53,111 nt of DNA. Origin: Pirellulales bacterium (GTDB lineage: Bacteria; Planctomycetota; Planctomycetia; Pirellulales; DATAWG01). The notes under the pieces were generated by a model. The model saw only the letters and a list, made by a program, of their open reading frames with translations. It made no database searches and was not told the DNA's origin. Numbering within the stretch: position 1 is the first letter of the stretch; each line of letters starts with the position of its first letter. Below, piece after piece: positions 1 through 8,474 of this stretch. Where the stretch lies: assembly GCA_035939775.1 (NCBI GenBank), contig DASZFO010000065.1, positions 1-53,111 on the forward strand. Direction: 5' to 3'. Both the position numbers and the translations under genes were made by a program.

Positions 1-257
1 CAATTCGGCCGCAAGAGCGCCAGGGCCACAATCGCCAGCAGGAGAAGCTGCAGAAATAACAGCAGACTCTGCCGCATCCGCTGCCAGAGGCTGTTCACCC
101 GCAGGTCTTCGATCGAGCGCGTCCAAAGAAAAGTGCTCGGCACCTCGAGCGGCTCGCGCTTCAGCTTCAGGAAATAGAGCGCGACGACAATCGCCGGCGG
201 CACGGCCGCAAACGCTCCCCATGCCCACCAGGATGGAAGCATGTTGATGAACTGCAT
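1..257 (-). CDS. BatA-like N-terminal membrane domain protein (partial, runs off left edge)
   Basis: The first 85 residues are visible; the rest lies outside the window. The start MQFINMLPSWWAWGAF is followed by a membrane segment, a short conserved linker (YFLKLKREPLEVPSTFLW) and a second hydrophobic segment (LLLFLQLLLLAIVALALL). This two-helix arrangement with the K-R-x-P linker is the BatA/aerotolerance N-terminal domain, which normally precedes a VWA domain facing the periplasm. It starts 7 bp after the DUF58 gene ends, so the two are probably co-transcribed. Such proteins usually act with MoxR ATPases and DUF58 proteins in envelope maturation. The family call rests on the N-terminal domain only, so whether a VWA domain follows cannot be seen. 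Confidence 0.8.
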   Translation of the reverse strand, partial: MQFINMLPSWWAWGAFAAVPPAIVVALYFLKLKREPLEVPSTFLWTRSIEDLRVNSLWQRMRQSLLLFLQLLLLAIVALALLRPN

Positions 258-264
258 TCAAACC

Positions 265-1155
265 TCATCGTACCAAGCCTCGAGTGCGCAGGTAGCGTGT
301 GACGAGTTGCTCCACGGGCAGGTCGTTGCGGGCCATCAGATACGACATGCCGCGGCGATTGCAGAAGGTCTTCGCCCCATCGACGAAGGCGGCCAGTGTG
401 CGCCGGTAGCGGGCCAAAAGCGGCGCGCTCACCGTGATCTCCGCCGCGTCCCCGTCCTCGCAATCCACCAGCCGCAAGTCACCCTTGATCTCCGGCTCGA
501 TCTCCTCGGCGCTAAGCACCTGGATTACATACACATCCATCTCCCGGGCGACCAGATACCGCAGCGCCGATTCATAGCCCTGCTTGTCCATCAAATCGCT
601 AATCAGGATCAGGATGCCCTTGCCCGAATTGCGGATGCAGAAATCCTTGACTCCATCGGCCAGCGACGTCGTTTCTACAGGTTCGATCGCTTCGAGATGG
701 GCGAGCATCCGCCACAAGCTCTGCCGACCGCGAAGGACCGGAGCCGCATTGCGGGCCGGCTGGCCGAGCGTTTCGACCCGCACGCGGTCGCCGCGCACCA
801 GACCGATGAATCCCAGCGCCGCGGCCAGTTGCTTCGCGCATTGCAGCTTCGTCGGGTCGCCAAAGGCCATCGACGGACTGGCGTCGATCAACGAATAGAA
901 ATGCAGGTCCTCTTCCTCGAGAAACATCTTGAGGAACAAGCGGTCCAGCCGGGCGTAGGTGTTCCAATCGATGAACCGCAGGTCGTCGCCCGGCACATAG
1001 CCTCGGAAATCGGCGAACTCGACGCTCTGCCCTTTCCGCTTGCTCCGCCGTTCCCCCTTCATTCGACCGCGAAAGATCTTGCGGCTGATTAACTCCAGCC
1101 GTTCGAGTTGAGCGAGCAGCTCTGGGCTGAGCAGGGGAGCTGAGACAGCAGGCAT
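265..1155 (-). CDS. DUF58 domain-containing protein
   Basis: This 296-residue cytosolic protein belongs to the DUF58 family, a VWA-like fold found beside MoxR ATPases. The diagnostic N-terminal stretch is clear: GRMKGERRSKRKGQSVEFADF at about residues 30-50, then YVPGDDLRFIDWNTYARLDRLF, which carries the R-x-IDW-x-x-x-AR signature. The MIDAS-like segment is LIDASPSMAFG (D-A-S-P-S). The start ATG at 1155 is preceded by the repeat-rich spacer described separately. In related systems MoxR is thought to act as a chaperone-like ATPase loading metal or remodelling the VWA partners. Here the likely partners are the MoxR at 3397-4401, the downstream BatA-like protein and the large VWA protein at 4542-7619, although SppA and an isomerase intervene. 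Confidence 0.93.
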   Translation of the reverse strand: MPAVSAPLLSPELLAQLERLELISRKIFRGRMKGERRSKRKGQSVEFADFRGYVPGDDLRFIDWNTYARLDRLFLKMFLEEEDLHFYSLIDASPSMAFGDPTKLQCAKQLAAALGFIGLVRGDRVRVETLGQPARNAAPVLRGRQSLWRMLAHLEAIEPVETTSLADGVKDFCIRNSGKGILILISDLMDKQGYESALRYLVAREMDVYVIQVLSAEEIEPEIKGDLRLVDCEDGDAAEITVSAPLLARYRRTLAAFVDGAKTFCNRRGMSYLMARNDLPVEQLVTRYLRTRGLVR

Positions 1156-1175
1156 CGGAAAATCATGCTCGGGTT

Positions 1176-1302
1176 AATGACGAATGCCTAATGTCTAAAG
1201 AATGACGAAGCACGAATGTCGAATGGGCCATGACTACTGCTTGCGATTAGTCATTTGGACATTCGAGCTTCTTTAGTCATTAGGATTTCGTCATTCGTCA
1301 TT
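1176..1302. repeat. Inverted AATGACGAA-type repeat cluster
   Basis: The spacer between the DUF58 gene and the isomerase gene is made of degenerate copies of AATGACGAA / TTCGTCATT words. The left half (1176-1225) reads mostly AATGACGAA and CACGAATG; the right half (1249-1302) contains the reverse complements (TTCGTCATTCGTCATTT). A related block lies at 7630-7680 upstream of the VWA gene. The base composition is clearly lower in GC than the neighbouring genes. It could form a long imperfect hairpin between the two genes. Confidence 0.7.
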
Positions 1303-1318
1303 TGGCAAGTCCAGCGCA

Positions 1319-2065
1319 TCACAACAGACTTTCCAGCAGCAGCCGCATTTTCCGCATCTCGCCGATGTGATCCACTTCGTCCGTCGGAGCGATGTGGACC
1401 GACAAGGCCCGATTGTAATGCACCATGGCCAACTGCGTGATCAGCCGACCGTATTCGATTTCGCCCTGACCGACACGGACCTGAAACTTGTCTTTCCGCG
1501 TGTCGCGCAGATGCGTGTGATAAACGTGCTTGAACACTTGATCGTAACTATTCCCTTTGTGCGGTCCGCAAATGAAATGGCTCGGGTCGAGCGTGATCCC
1601 CAATCCTTTCACGTTGCTGCACAACACGACGGCCGTGTCGGGATCCTGCGTGATCCGCCCGACTTCCGTCTTCACGCCGACGAGCACGCCATCTCCCGAG
1701 GCGATCTTCACCAACTCCTGCAGACGTTCGATCTCGGCGTTGAACGGCGTGCCCAATTCGGCCCCTGGCACGGCGATGGTCACCACCTTCGTCGCCTTCG
1801 CCAGGCGGCAGCACGCGGCGAACTGCCGGTAGTAATCGTCTCCCGGCGCGATGTCGACGGAATAGGCCACCGGTGTCAACCGTTGCGTGTCGCGGCAGAT
1901 GGCCACCGCCTTGTCGGTGTCGGCGAGCACCTCGGAGGGTTTCAGCCCATTGCCGGTTTCGTTGATCGCGATCTCGACGCTGGTAAATTCAAGATCGACC
2001 AGCCGCTGCAAAGCGTCGTTCAGCGAAAGATCGGGAAAGCACTCGGTCGAAGCGGTGACAAACAC
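1319..2065 (-). CDS. Sugar phosphate isomerase/epimerase (xylose-isomerase-like TIM barrel)
   Basis: This 248-residue protein has the AP-endonuclease-2/xylose-isomerase-like TIM barrel pattern. Visible metal-site elements are VGVKTEVGR, GITLDPSHF (Asp and His), HTHLRD (His) and GQGEIEYG (Glu) near the C-terminus. The length suits the short sugar phosphate isomerase/epimerase subfamily. GTG at 2065 is preferred as start because an AAGGAG sequence lies 8-9 bases upstream. The exact substrate cannot be read from sequence; inositol catabolic or ketose-3-epimerase roles are both known in this superfamily. It sits between SppA (divergent) and DUF58 (same strand), with no obvious functional link to either. 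Confidence 0.88.
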   Translation of the reverse strand: MFVTASTECFPDLSLNDALQRLVDLEFTSVEIAINETGNGLKPSEVLADTDKAVAICRDTQRLTPVAYSVDIAPGDDYYRQFAACCRLAKATKVVTIAVPGAELGTPFNAEIERLQELVKIASGDGVLVGVKTEVGRITQDPDTAVVLCSNVKGLGITLDPSHFICGPHKGNSYDQVFKHVYHTHLRDTRKDKFQVRVGQGEIEYGRLITQLAMVHYNRALSVHIAPTDEVDHIGEMRKMRLLLESLL

Positions 2066-2275
2066 TCGCGAAACTCCTTTTTCAAACGGAACAGCGTTGG
2101 TCGCATTGTCATATCAGCCTCCGTAGCTTACCGCTGGCGGATGGTTTCTGGCAACACCCTGCGGGCCGCGTTGCTTGCGGCGGGTGCGGCACTAGAATGA
2201 GGTGGCCGATCCGATTCCCGGCCGCTCCATCGAGGCCGTTTCCGCACGCCATCACACGCCATAAGGAGTCCCGCC

Positions 2276-3391
2276 ATGTCTGCCGCTGCTCCCAATCCGA
2301 ATCCGCCCGGCCATTTCGCCTCTTCGCCGCGTCCGCCCGAGCCGCCGCACTGGCAGCCGCCGACGCGGATCGTGCTCGAGCAAGGGGGCTTCTTCGGACG
2401 CTGGGGTGGCCGGCTCGGCTGGCTGGCATTCTTGATTGCCCTGATCGTCATTTATTCGATGTACAGCAAGTACCAGAGCTATTTTCAGACAAGTCCCGGC
2501 CTGGAAGAGCGGTATTACTCCCTCTCGCCGATCGCGACCGACAAAGTGGCGATCATCGACATCGAAGGGGTCATCATGCACAGCGACGGTTTCGCCAAGT
2601 GGCAAATCGATCGAGTGCGCCACGATCCGAGCATCAAGGCGGTCGTGGTGCGGATCGATTCGCCTGGCGGCACCGTGACCGGCAGCAACTACCTCTATCA
2701 TCAATTGATGGAATTGGCGAAGGAGCGCAACATCAAGCTCGTCGTGAGCATGGGTGGTATCTGCGCCAGCGGAGGCTACTATACGGCAATGGCCGTGGGC
2801 GCCACGCCCGACAGTATCTTCGCCGAGCCGTCCACCTGGACCGGCTCGATCGGAGTGGTCATCCCGCACTACGATCTCACCGGGCTGCTCGAAAAACTGG
2901 CCGTGACCGACGATTCGATCGTGAGCAATCCGCTCAAGCTCACCGGCAGCCCGACGCGCAAGTTTCCCCCCGAGCTGGCCGAAAAGGAAAAGGCCATTTT
3001 GCAGGGTCTGGTGGACGATAGCTTCAAGGAATTCAAGGACATCGTTAAATCCGGCCGTCCGAAATTCCAAAACGACGATAAAGCCCTCGATGCTGTCGCT
3101 ACCGGGCAGGTCTTCTCGTCCAGTCAGGCCCTCGACAAGGGACTGGTCGATAAGACCGGCTACATCGAAGACGCCATCGATCGGGCGATCGCGCTCAACA
3201 ACTTGAGCAAAGACAGCGTGCGGGTGGTGAAATACTCGCGGCCGAAGGGCCTGCTGGATGACGTGCTCGGCGGCCCGCTCGGCGAAAACCAGCGCGCCCG
3301 GCTCGACTTGGCCACGCTGCTCGATCTCACGGCCCCGCGAGCGTATTACCTTTGCACTTGGCTTCCGGCAATCGCGGCGACGCGCGAGTGA
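2276..3391 (+). CDS. sppA: Signal peptide peptidase SppA (S49 family)
   Basis: This 371-residue serine peptidase of family S49 is predicted to degrade cleaved signal peptides and membrane fragments. A proline-rich cytosolic tail is followed by one membrane helix (about residues 47-62), then the ClpP-like protease fold. [10 protein letters not shown] is the conserved oxyanion-region strand. The nucleophile is Ser165 in [10 protein letters not shown], and the general base is probably Lys221 in NPLKLTGSP, a Ser-Lys spacing of 56 that is close to other single-domain SppA enzymes. The start ATG has AAGGAG 8 bases upstream. It converges on the MoxR gene, with only 5 bp between stops. It is the short (36K-type) form rather than the duplicated E. 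coli form. Confidence 0.95.
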   Translation: MSAAAPNPNPPGHFASSPRPPEPPHWQPPTRIVLEQGGFFGRWGGRLGWLAFLIALIVIYSMYSKYQSYFQTSPGLEERYYSLSPIATDKVAIIDIEGVIMHSDGFAKWQIDRVRHDPSIKAVVVRIDSPGGTVTGSNYLYHQLMELAKERNIKLVVSMGGICASGGYYTAMAVGATPDSIFAEPSTWTGSIGVVIPHYDLTGLLEKLAVTDDSIVSNPLKLTGSPTRKFPPELAEKEKAILQGLVDDSFKEFKDIVKSGRPKFQNDDKALDAVATGQVFSSSQALDKGLVDKTGYIEDAIDRAIALNNLSKDSVRVVKYSRPKGLLDDVLGGPLGENQRARLDLATLLDLTAPRAYYLCTWLPAIAATRE

Positions 3392-3396
3392 AACGC

Positions 3397-4401
3397 CTAC
3401 CCCTCCGCCTTCTCCGGCAGCTTCTCCAGGATTTCCAGGAGGACGTGGTCGGTGGTGATCCCTTCGGCTTGGGCCTCGAAGTTGAGGATCACGCGGTGGC
3501 GCAGGGCGGGGAGGTAGACGCGGCGGATGTCTTCGAAGCTGACGTTATAGCGGCCTTCGAGCAGCGCGCGGACTTTCGCCGCCAGCGCCAGTGTTTGCGC
3601 GCCGCGCGGGCTGGCGCCCCAGCGGAGATATTGGTTCGTGATCGGCAGGGCGAACGGGCCTTCGGGATGCGTCGCCAGCGTCAGCCGCACGATATAGTCG
3701 CGCACGTGCTCGGCCAGAATCACCTCGCGGATCAGTTCCTGCCAACGCATGATCTCCGGGCCGTCCATCACCTTTTCCGGCTCGAGCTTCACGCCGCCCG
3801 TTGTCCGATCGACGATCTTCGCCAACTCCTCGCGGCTGGAATAGCCGACGACGAGCTTGAACAGGAAGCGGTCCAATTGAGCCTCCGGCAACGGATACGT
3901 CCCTTCCTGCTCGATGGGATTCTGAGTGGCCAGCACGAAGAACGGCTGCTCCATTTGATACTGATGCCCGGCGATCGTTATTGAACCCTCCTGCATCGTT
4001 TCGAGCATCGCCGACTGGGTTTTCGGCGTGGCCCGATTGACTTCATCGGCGAGACAAATCTGCGTGAAGATCGGCCCGCGCTGGAACTCGAAAAACCGCT
4101 TGCCGTCGGGAGCTTCCATGACCATGTTCGTGCCGAGGATGTCGGCGGGCATCAGGTCGGGAGTGAACTGAATCCGCGAAAAGTCGAGATCGAGCGTTCG
4201 AGCGAGAGTGCGGATCAGGAGCGTCTTGCCCAGGCCGGGCACGCCTTCCAACAGGCAATGCCCGCCGACGAACAGGCAGGTGAGCACGCCGTGGACAATT
4301 TCCTCGTGACCGACGATCACGCGGCGAATCTGTTCGGCGACGGAATGATAACGGCGGACGAATTCTTCCGCCCGCTGCTGCATAGTTTCGGCTAGGGACA
4401 T
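3397..4401 (-). CDS. MoxR-family AAA+ ATPase
   Basis: This 334-residue AAA+ ATPase of the MoxR group shows Walker A GVPGLGKT, Walker B with sensor context [18 protein letters not shown], and the family-specific [25 protein letters not shown] stretch covering sensor 1 and the arginine finger. MoxR proteins act as chaperone-like partners of VWA/DUF58 proteins. ATG 4401 is chosen; a GTG at 4416 in frame would add five residues and would lie next to the G/C-rich repeat at 4417-4449. Neither start has a strong ribosome binding site. It follows the 1025-residue VWA protein on the same strand after a 140-bp gap flanked by inverted GGCCAGGGGCC repeats. Confidence 0.94.
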   Translation of the reverse strand: MSLAETMQQRAEEFVRRYHSVAEQIRRVIVGHEEIVHGVLTCLFVGGHCLLEGVPGLGKTLLIRTLARTLDLDFSRIQFTPDLMPADILGTNMVMEAPDGKRFFEFQRGPIFTQICLADEVNRATPKTQSAMLETMQEGSITIAGHQYQMEQPFFVLATQNPIEQEGTYPLPEAQLDRFLFKLVVGYSSREELAKIVDRTTGGVKLEPEKVMDGPEIMRWQELIREVILAEHVRDYIVRLTLATHPEGPFALPITNQYLRWGASPRGAQTLALAAKVRALLEGRYNVSFEDIRRVYLPALRHRVILNFEAQAEGITTDHVLLEILEKLPEKAEG

Positions 4402-4416
4402 GCTCGCTTTGCTCAC

Positions 4417-4577
4417 AGGGGCCAGAGGCCAGGGGCCTAGGGCCAGGGACGGGATGCCGCCCGATGGACGGCATGAAAACAGATCATGGTTTAGCAGTTC
4501 TCAGGATCATGCGGCGCTATGGTCGGCAATCGCTTGCGCGTTCACTGGCCTCCGGCCTCTGGCCCCTGGCCCCTCTC
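4417..4577. repeat. Inverted pair of GGCCAGGGGCC-type repeats
   Basis: Two G/C-rich blocks made of reiterated GGCCAGAGGCC / GGCCAGGGGCC words sit in inverted orientation at 4417-4449 and 4544-4577. They flank the approximately 100-bp gap between the VWA gene and the MoxR gene. The right block overlaps the last codons of the VWA gene, encoding its terminal REGPEAGGQ-like residues. It could act as a processing or termination hairpin in the mRNA. A similar arrangement occurs between flhA and flhF. Confidence 0.7.
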
Positions 4578-7500
4578 TCTCCACACTTTCTTCTTCGCTT
4601 TCAGCAGCCGACCGGTGTACGTATCTTCTTCGGCCGGCTGGTCGGAAGCAATCGGGGCGCCGGCGGGTTTGTCGGTTCTCGGTTTGTCGAGCGGTTCGGA
4701 GAGAGTTTCGGCGATTTGGGCCTGCTCGACCGGGGCGTCGGTGGCCGGCTCGAAGCGGGCCGCCGCGCGGCGCTGCTCGAGCGACTGCGTCACCTCCGCC
4801 TTCCGGCTCCGCAGGCGAGCCATGACGGGGCTTGGCGCGAGTTCCGCTGGCCGGCGAAGAATCGTTCGCGCGACCGCCGTCGCCAGCGGAATCGCCCAAG
4901 CGAAGCTCACGTGGACCCGGCGGATGAACACGTCACCCAAAAACAGGCATGCCGCAAGGAGCGCCGCCAAATGCCAAACCGCCTGCGAGCTGGTCGCCTC
5001 AGGCAGGTCGCGGCGGAAGGTGTTAAAATCGAGCCACCTTTTCACGACAGCGCTGGCGGTGGTTGACTCGGTCGCTTTTGGTTCCTGAATCACGACGCCC
5101 GGCTGCCCGCCGCGCGGGGCGAGGCTCGCCAGCGTGCGCAAGAATTCCTCGTTCGGCTCGCGGTCGAGGAATTCGGCCGAGTATGGCACGTTCACCCCCG
5201 TCAAGATCTGCGCCATTCCGGCGCCGGGCGAGAGCATCAGCATATAGCTGCCGGCATCCTTGGCGTCGAATTCGCCGACATATCGGCCCGGCGCGACCTG
5301 ACTGATCTTCGCGTCGACCGGCTTCATGTCCGGCCCGACCGCGCTGGCCGACATGTTGAGGAAGTTCAGAAAGTCGTCGTCTTTATCGAGCGCGGTGACG
5401 ACCATCCGAACTTTGCCGTCTTGCGCCTCGGTCGTGAGCGTGAACTTCCCTTGATCGCCGGCCGGGCGCATCGACCAACGAACGATCTGGCTGAACAGCT
5501 TGTCGTAGCCCGGCCAGTTGGTCCAGGCGGTGGCCCAGCGGCGGCCGGCGTCGCTCGTGAACGCGACCGCTTTGCCCAGCCCATAGGTCCAGCCGGCCAA
5601 GAGCGTGTTATACTTCGCGTCGTCGATGGGTACCGGATTCGTAAGCGCCACTTCTACCAGCGGGCTTTCCTTCAAGCTCGTCAGCACGTAGCCGGTCAAG
5701 GCCGGGAAATCCGTTCCCAATCCCTGGATCATCTCGTGCGGGAATTTCACCTGCGGCTGAAAGCCCGGCTCGCGCTCATAGACCAACGGCCGCGAGACGC
5801 TGCGGGCTTCCTTCTGATAAATCCGCGGCAGAAGCTGGGCCGTCTGGTTCGGTTGGATGACGTAATATTTTCCGCCGGTGGCCGAAGCGATGCTGCTGAG
5901 CGTAGTGCTCCCGGCACCGCCGTGCGCTCCGACCGCGACGGTCGAGATCGTCACTTGTAAGTTCTTGAAGGCGGCGAGCGTGCTGTTCGTCGGCGGACCC
6001 GGATCGCCGTCGCTGATGATGATCATGTGCTTCACGGCGGCGTCGGGCACGCCGCCGAACGCCTGCACGGCCGAGCGCATCGGGCCGTCGAAATCGGGCA
6101 TGTCGCCGGGCTGCATCTTATCCACGCGGGCGTGCATCCGCTCGCGGAGCGGGCCGACCTTCGCCATCATCGGGCTCCAAAGCCATTGCGTCGTTCCCTC
6201 CCAATGCAACACTCCGCAATAATCCTGGCTCCCCAGCGACTTGATCGCCTCCTGGGCGATCTTCTTCTGCCAATAATTCCCCTGGGCCATTTCCGAGGCG
6301 TGCATCAACATCGCTAGCGCCCCGACGGGCACCACCTTCGAATTCTTGATCTGGAAATCGACCGGCATCGCCTCTTCGACGGGCGTATTGGTCCAGCCGC
6401 CGGCGCCGAAGCTGTTCGGCCCGCCAATCATCACTAGCCCCGAGCCCATCTGCTGCGTGTTGCGCACCAGCATCTTCATCTGCTCTTCGGTGAAGCCTTC
6501 GGCCGGCGCGTCGGCCAGGATCACCGTGTCGTAGGGCTGCAATTCGGCGAGCGAGGAGAATGTTTCACGAGAGGATTGCACGGTCACTTGCAGGTTCTCG
6601 TGCCGCAGCCGATCGACGAGAAAATCGAATTGTCCGCGCTCGTCCTGGTCTTCGATTAATAGCACCTGGCCCTGGCCGCGAACGTTCGTGAAGGCGGTCG
6701 CGAGCTTGTTTTGCTTCACGGGATCGCGGGCGACGTCGTCGGGGAAGAACCCGGCCTCGTAGGTGTAGAAGTCGGGGTTTTCGATGTTCTCGCGGATCGT
6801 GAAAACTTTCTTGCCGGGCTCGAGCGTCACGGCGTCGTCGGCGAGCACCTGATTGCTATCGCGAGTTTTTCGCGTGATCTTGAGCCGCCCTTTGACCGCC
6901 GCGGCGTCCTTCGCGTCTGGCGGAATCACGTTGTTCAGCACCACGCGCAGGTCGAACGGCTGGCCTTTATGGATGTCGGGAGGGATCGTAACCTTCTCGA
7001 CGACGACTTCCGCCCGCGGCTCATACCGAATCGGCACCACGTCGATGCCGATGCCCGATTCGGCCAGCACACGGGCTTGCTCGAGGCCGTCGCCGACGTT
7101 CTGGTTCCCGTCAGTGAGCACGACCACGCGGCGCGACGAGTCCTCGGGAAACGTCGCTTGCGCCAGCCGTAGCGCCGCGGCGATATTGGTGTGCTCGCGA
7201 TCGATCCGCGTCTCCGTGTTGTAAGTGAGCGGAATATCCTCGTCGTAGGGCGGGTGCTCGATGGCCGGCTCGCCGCCGAAGACGATCGCCCCGGCCCGAT
7301 CGCCGCGCGGCTTGTCGCGATGCTTCACGATCTCCTGCCGGACGTAATCGACCATCACCGGCTTGAGCTGCTCGGGCACGCTCAGCGATTGATCGAGCAG
7401 ATACATCACGGTGACTCGATCGCTGATCCGCTTCCACTGCAACTCGGCCAGCGCCGCGATCACCAACAGCAACACGATCGACCGCACGGTAATCGCCATC

Positions 7501-7619
7501 ACCCGCCGCACATTCCCCAATGCCGCCAAGCTGCGAAAGCTCAGCCACCACAGCACGGGCAGCAAGCCGAGCAAGGCCAGCCAGCCGGGAGAATCGAAGC
7601 TGAGGCGGAAGTTGAACAT
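4542..7619 (-). CDS. Large membrane protein with VWA and glutamine-amidotransferase-like domains
   Basis: This 1025-residue protein begins with two membrane helices (FDSPGWLALLGLLPVLWWLSF and a second near residues 42-60). A VWA domain follows with MIDAS residues in YLLDQSLSVP (DxSxS), TNIAAALR and VVVLTDGNQN. The middle has a class-I glutamine-amidotransferase-like fold without an obvious catalytic triad (DTVILADAPAEGFTEEQ, then GLVMIGGPNSFGAGGW). A second VWA-like stretch contains HMIIISDGDPGPP. The C-terminal region has a beta-rich domain and a membrane helix near QAVWHLAALLAACLFLGDVF. This architecture is common in planctomycetes near moxR/DUF58/batA. The role is inferred to be periplasmic or envelope-assembly scaffolding. 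The last residues are encoded by a dispersed G/C-rich repeat. Confidence 0.9.
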   Translation of the reverse strand: MFNFRLSFDSPGWLALLGLLPVLWWLSFRSLAALGNVRRVMAITVRSIVLLLVIAALAELQWKRISDRVTVMYLLDQSLSVPEQLKPVMVDYVRQEIVKHRDKPRGDRAGAIVFGGEPAIEHPPYDEDIPLTYNTETRIDREHTNIAAALRLAQATFPEDSSRRVVVLTDGNQNVGDGLEQARVLAESGIGIDVVPIRYEPRAEVVVEKVTIPPDIHKGQPFDLRVVLNNVIPPDAKDAAAVKGRLKITRKTRDSNQVLADDAVTLEPGKKVFTIRENIENPDFYTYEAGFFPDDVARDPVKQNKLATAFTNVRGQGQVLLIEDQDERGQFDFLVDRLRHENLQVTVQSSRETFSSLAELQPYDTVILADAPAEGFTEEQMKMLVRNTQQMGSGLVMIGGPNSFGAGGWTNTPVEEAMPVDFQIKNSKVVPVGALAMLMHASEMAQGNYWQKKIAQEAIKSLGSQDYCGVLHWEGTTQWLWSPMMAKVGPLRERMHARVDKMQPGDMPDFDGPMRSAVQAFGGVPDAAVKHMIIISDGDPGPPTNSTLAAFKNLQVTISTVAVGAHGGAGSTTLSSIASATGGKYYVIQPNQTAQLLPRIYQKEARSVSRPLVYEREPGFQPQVKFPHEMIQGLGTDFPALTGYVLTSLKESPLVEVALTNPVPIDDAKYNTLLAGWTYGLGKAVAFTSDAGRRWATAWTNWPGYDKLFSQIVRWSMRPAGDQGKFTLTTEAQDGKVRMVVTALDKDDDFLNFLNMSASAVGPDMKPVDAKISQVAPGRYVGEFDAKDAGSYMLMLSPGAGMAQILTGVNVPYSAEFLDREPNEEFLRTLASLAPRGGQPGVVIQEPKATESTTASAVVKRWLDFNTFRRDLPEATSSQAVWHLAALLAACLFLGDVFIRRVHVSFAWAIPLATAVARTILRRPAELAPSPVMARLRSRKAEVTQSLEQRRAAARFEPATDAPVEQAQIAETLSEPLDKPRTDKPAGAPIASDQPAEEDTYTGRLLKAKKKVWRERGQGPEAGGQ

Positions 7620-7629
7620 CGTTGGGCAA

Positions 7630-7680
7630 ATGACGAAAATCTAATGACGAATGTCTAATGAACGACGAAGCACGAATGAC
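7630..7680. repeat. AATGACGAA-type repeat block
   Basis: Directly upstream of the VWA gene lies a 50-bp AT-richer block of ATGACGAA / CACGAATGAC words, clearly related to the left half of the cluster at 1176-1225. It occupies the expected 5' leader of the VWA gene. Confidence 0.65.
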
Positions 7681-7724
7681 GGAGGTCCGCGGTGGCGGGA
7701 TGAACCGCGAGCGGAAACGACGGC

Positions 7725-7823
7725 GTAGGGTGCGTCAAGTCCGCGCGGACGCACCGGAACCCGCCACCGAGCGGGCCTCGGCGCTAAATGCATGGTGCCT
7801 CTGCGCAAAACCTTAACGCACCC
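7725..7823. repeat. Family A palindromic repeat, copy 1
   Basis: This approximately 100-bp element begins GTAGGGTGCGTCAAG and ends with an imperfect inverted copy (TTAACGCACCC). The internal words GCGCGGACGCACC and GGTGCCTCTGCGC are also inverted. Related copies are at 17181-17276, 37846-37937 and 40810-40904. The architecture is like a REP or MITE-type intergenic hairpin; no coding capacity is seen. Confidence 0.75.
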
Positions 7824-7910
7824 AACACGGACTAATCCGGCGTGTGCTGACAATGACGACGCAGCTTGATATTATGCTCTATCTAGTGGACATTGGAATC
7901 AGGTTGCAAC

Positions 7911-8243
7911 GTGAGCAAGATCACGAAGACGCTGGATAGGGTTCTTCGCGGCAATGCGGACGCCAACATCCGTTTCAGTGACTTGTGCGCGTTGCTGCAC
8001 AGTATGGGGTTCAACGAACGTGTTCGCGGCGACCACCATATCTTCACACGCGATGGCGTGGCGGAAATTCTAAATCTACAGCCGCTCAGTGGAAAGGCAA
8101 AGGCATATCAAGTCAAGCAGGTGCGCGGCGTGCTCACCCTTTACCGACTCGCGGATCAACCTGAATCGAAACGGTCTATCCCTGAAGGACAATCCGACGA
8201 AGAACACGGCCGCACACCAGAGGAGGAAGATGATGGCGGATGA
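7911..8243 (+). CDS. hicA: HicA-family toxin (mRNA interferase) of a type II toxin-antitoxin pair
   Basis: This 110-residue protein starts at GTG 7911 (MSKITKTLDRVL); an in-frame TTG at 7893 is possible but less likely. HicA toxins are small dsRNA-binding-fold RNases with one catalytic histidine. The family segment is visible as LCALLHSMGFNERVRGDHHIFTRDG, where the usual G-S-H is G-D-H-H, and AYQVKQVRGVL corresponds to the conserved K-x-x-Q-V-R helix. After about residue 80 there is an extra polar, acidic tail (about 30 residues, ending PEEEDDGG), longer than usual for HicA and largely overlapping the hicB leader. The stop overlaps hicB by 11 bases, which suggests translational coupling. The toxin-first order is normal for hicAB. 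Confidence 0.88.
   Translation: MSKITKTLDRVLRGNADANIRFSDLCALLHSMGFNERVRGDHHIFTRDGVAEILNLQPLSGKAKAYQVKQVRGVLTLYRLADQPESKRSIPEGQSDEEHGRTPEEEDDGG
8221..8226 (+). promoter_or_regulatory. Ribosome binding site of hicB inside hicA
   Basis: A perfect AGGAGG lies within the 3' end of hicA, 6 bases before ATG 8233. It favours that ATG over the adjacent in-frame ATG at 8230. Confidence 0.75.
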
Positions 8244-8451
8244 CGTCAAATACGAGATCATTTTGTATTGGAGCAAAGACGATAGGGCGTTCATCGCCGA
8301 AGTTCCCGAGCTACCCGGCTGCGCAGCGGACGGCGCAACCTACCGGGAAGCCGTGGCCAACGTCGAGGTGGTGATTCAGGAGTGGATTCAGACCGCAAAG
8401 GAACTCGGTCGCACGATACCAACACCACGGGGAAGACTGTTGTACGCCTGA
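8233..8451 (+). CDS. hicB: HicB-family antitoxin
   Basis: This 72-residue protein starts MADDVKYEIILYWSKDD. It shows the partial RNase-H-like HicB fold: FIAEVPELPGCAADGATYREAVANV, followed by a helix (IQEWIQTAKELG) and the conserved IPTPRGRL end. There is no room for a C-terminal DNA-binding domain, so it is the short HicB form and autoregulation would need another mechanism. It is predicted to neutralise the HicA encoded immediately upstream. The two reading frames overlap by 11 bases and share one transcript. Confidence 0.9.
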   Translation: MADDVKYEIILYWSKDDRAFIAEVPELPGCAADGATYREAVANVEVVIQEWIQTAKELGRTIPTPRGRLLYA

Positions 8452-8474
8452 ACTGGCTTCATTGCGCCTCGCGC

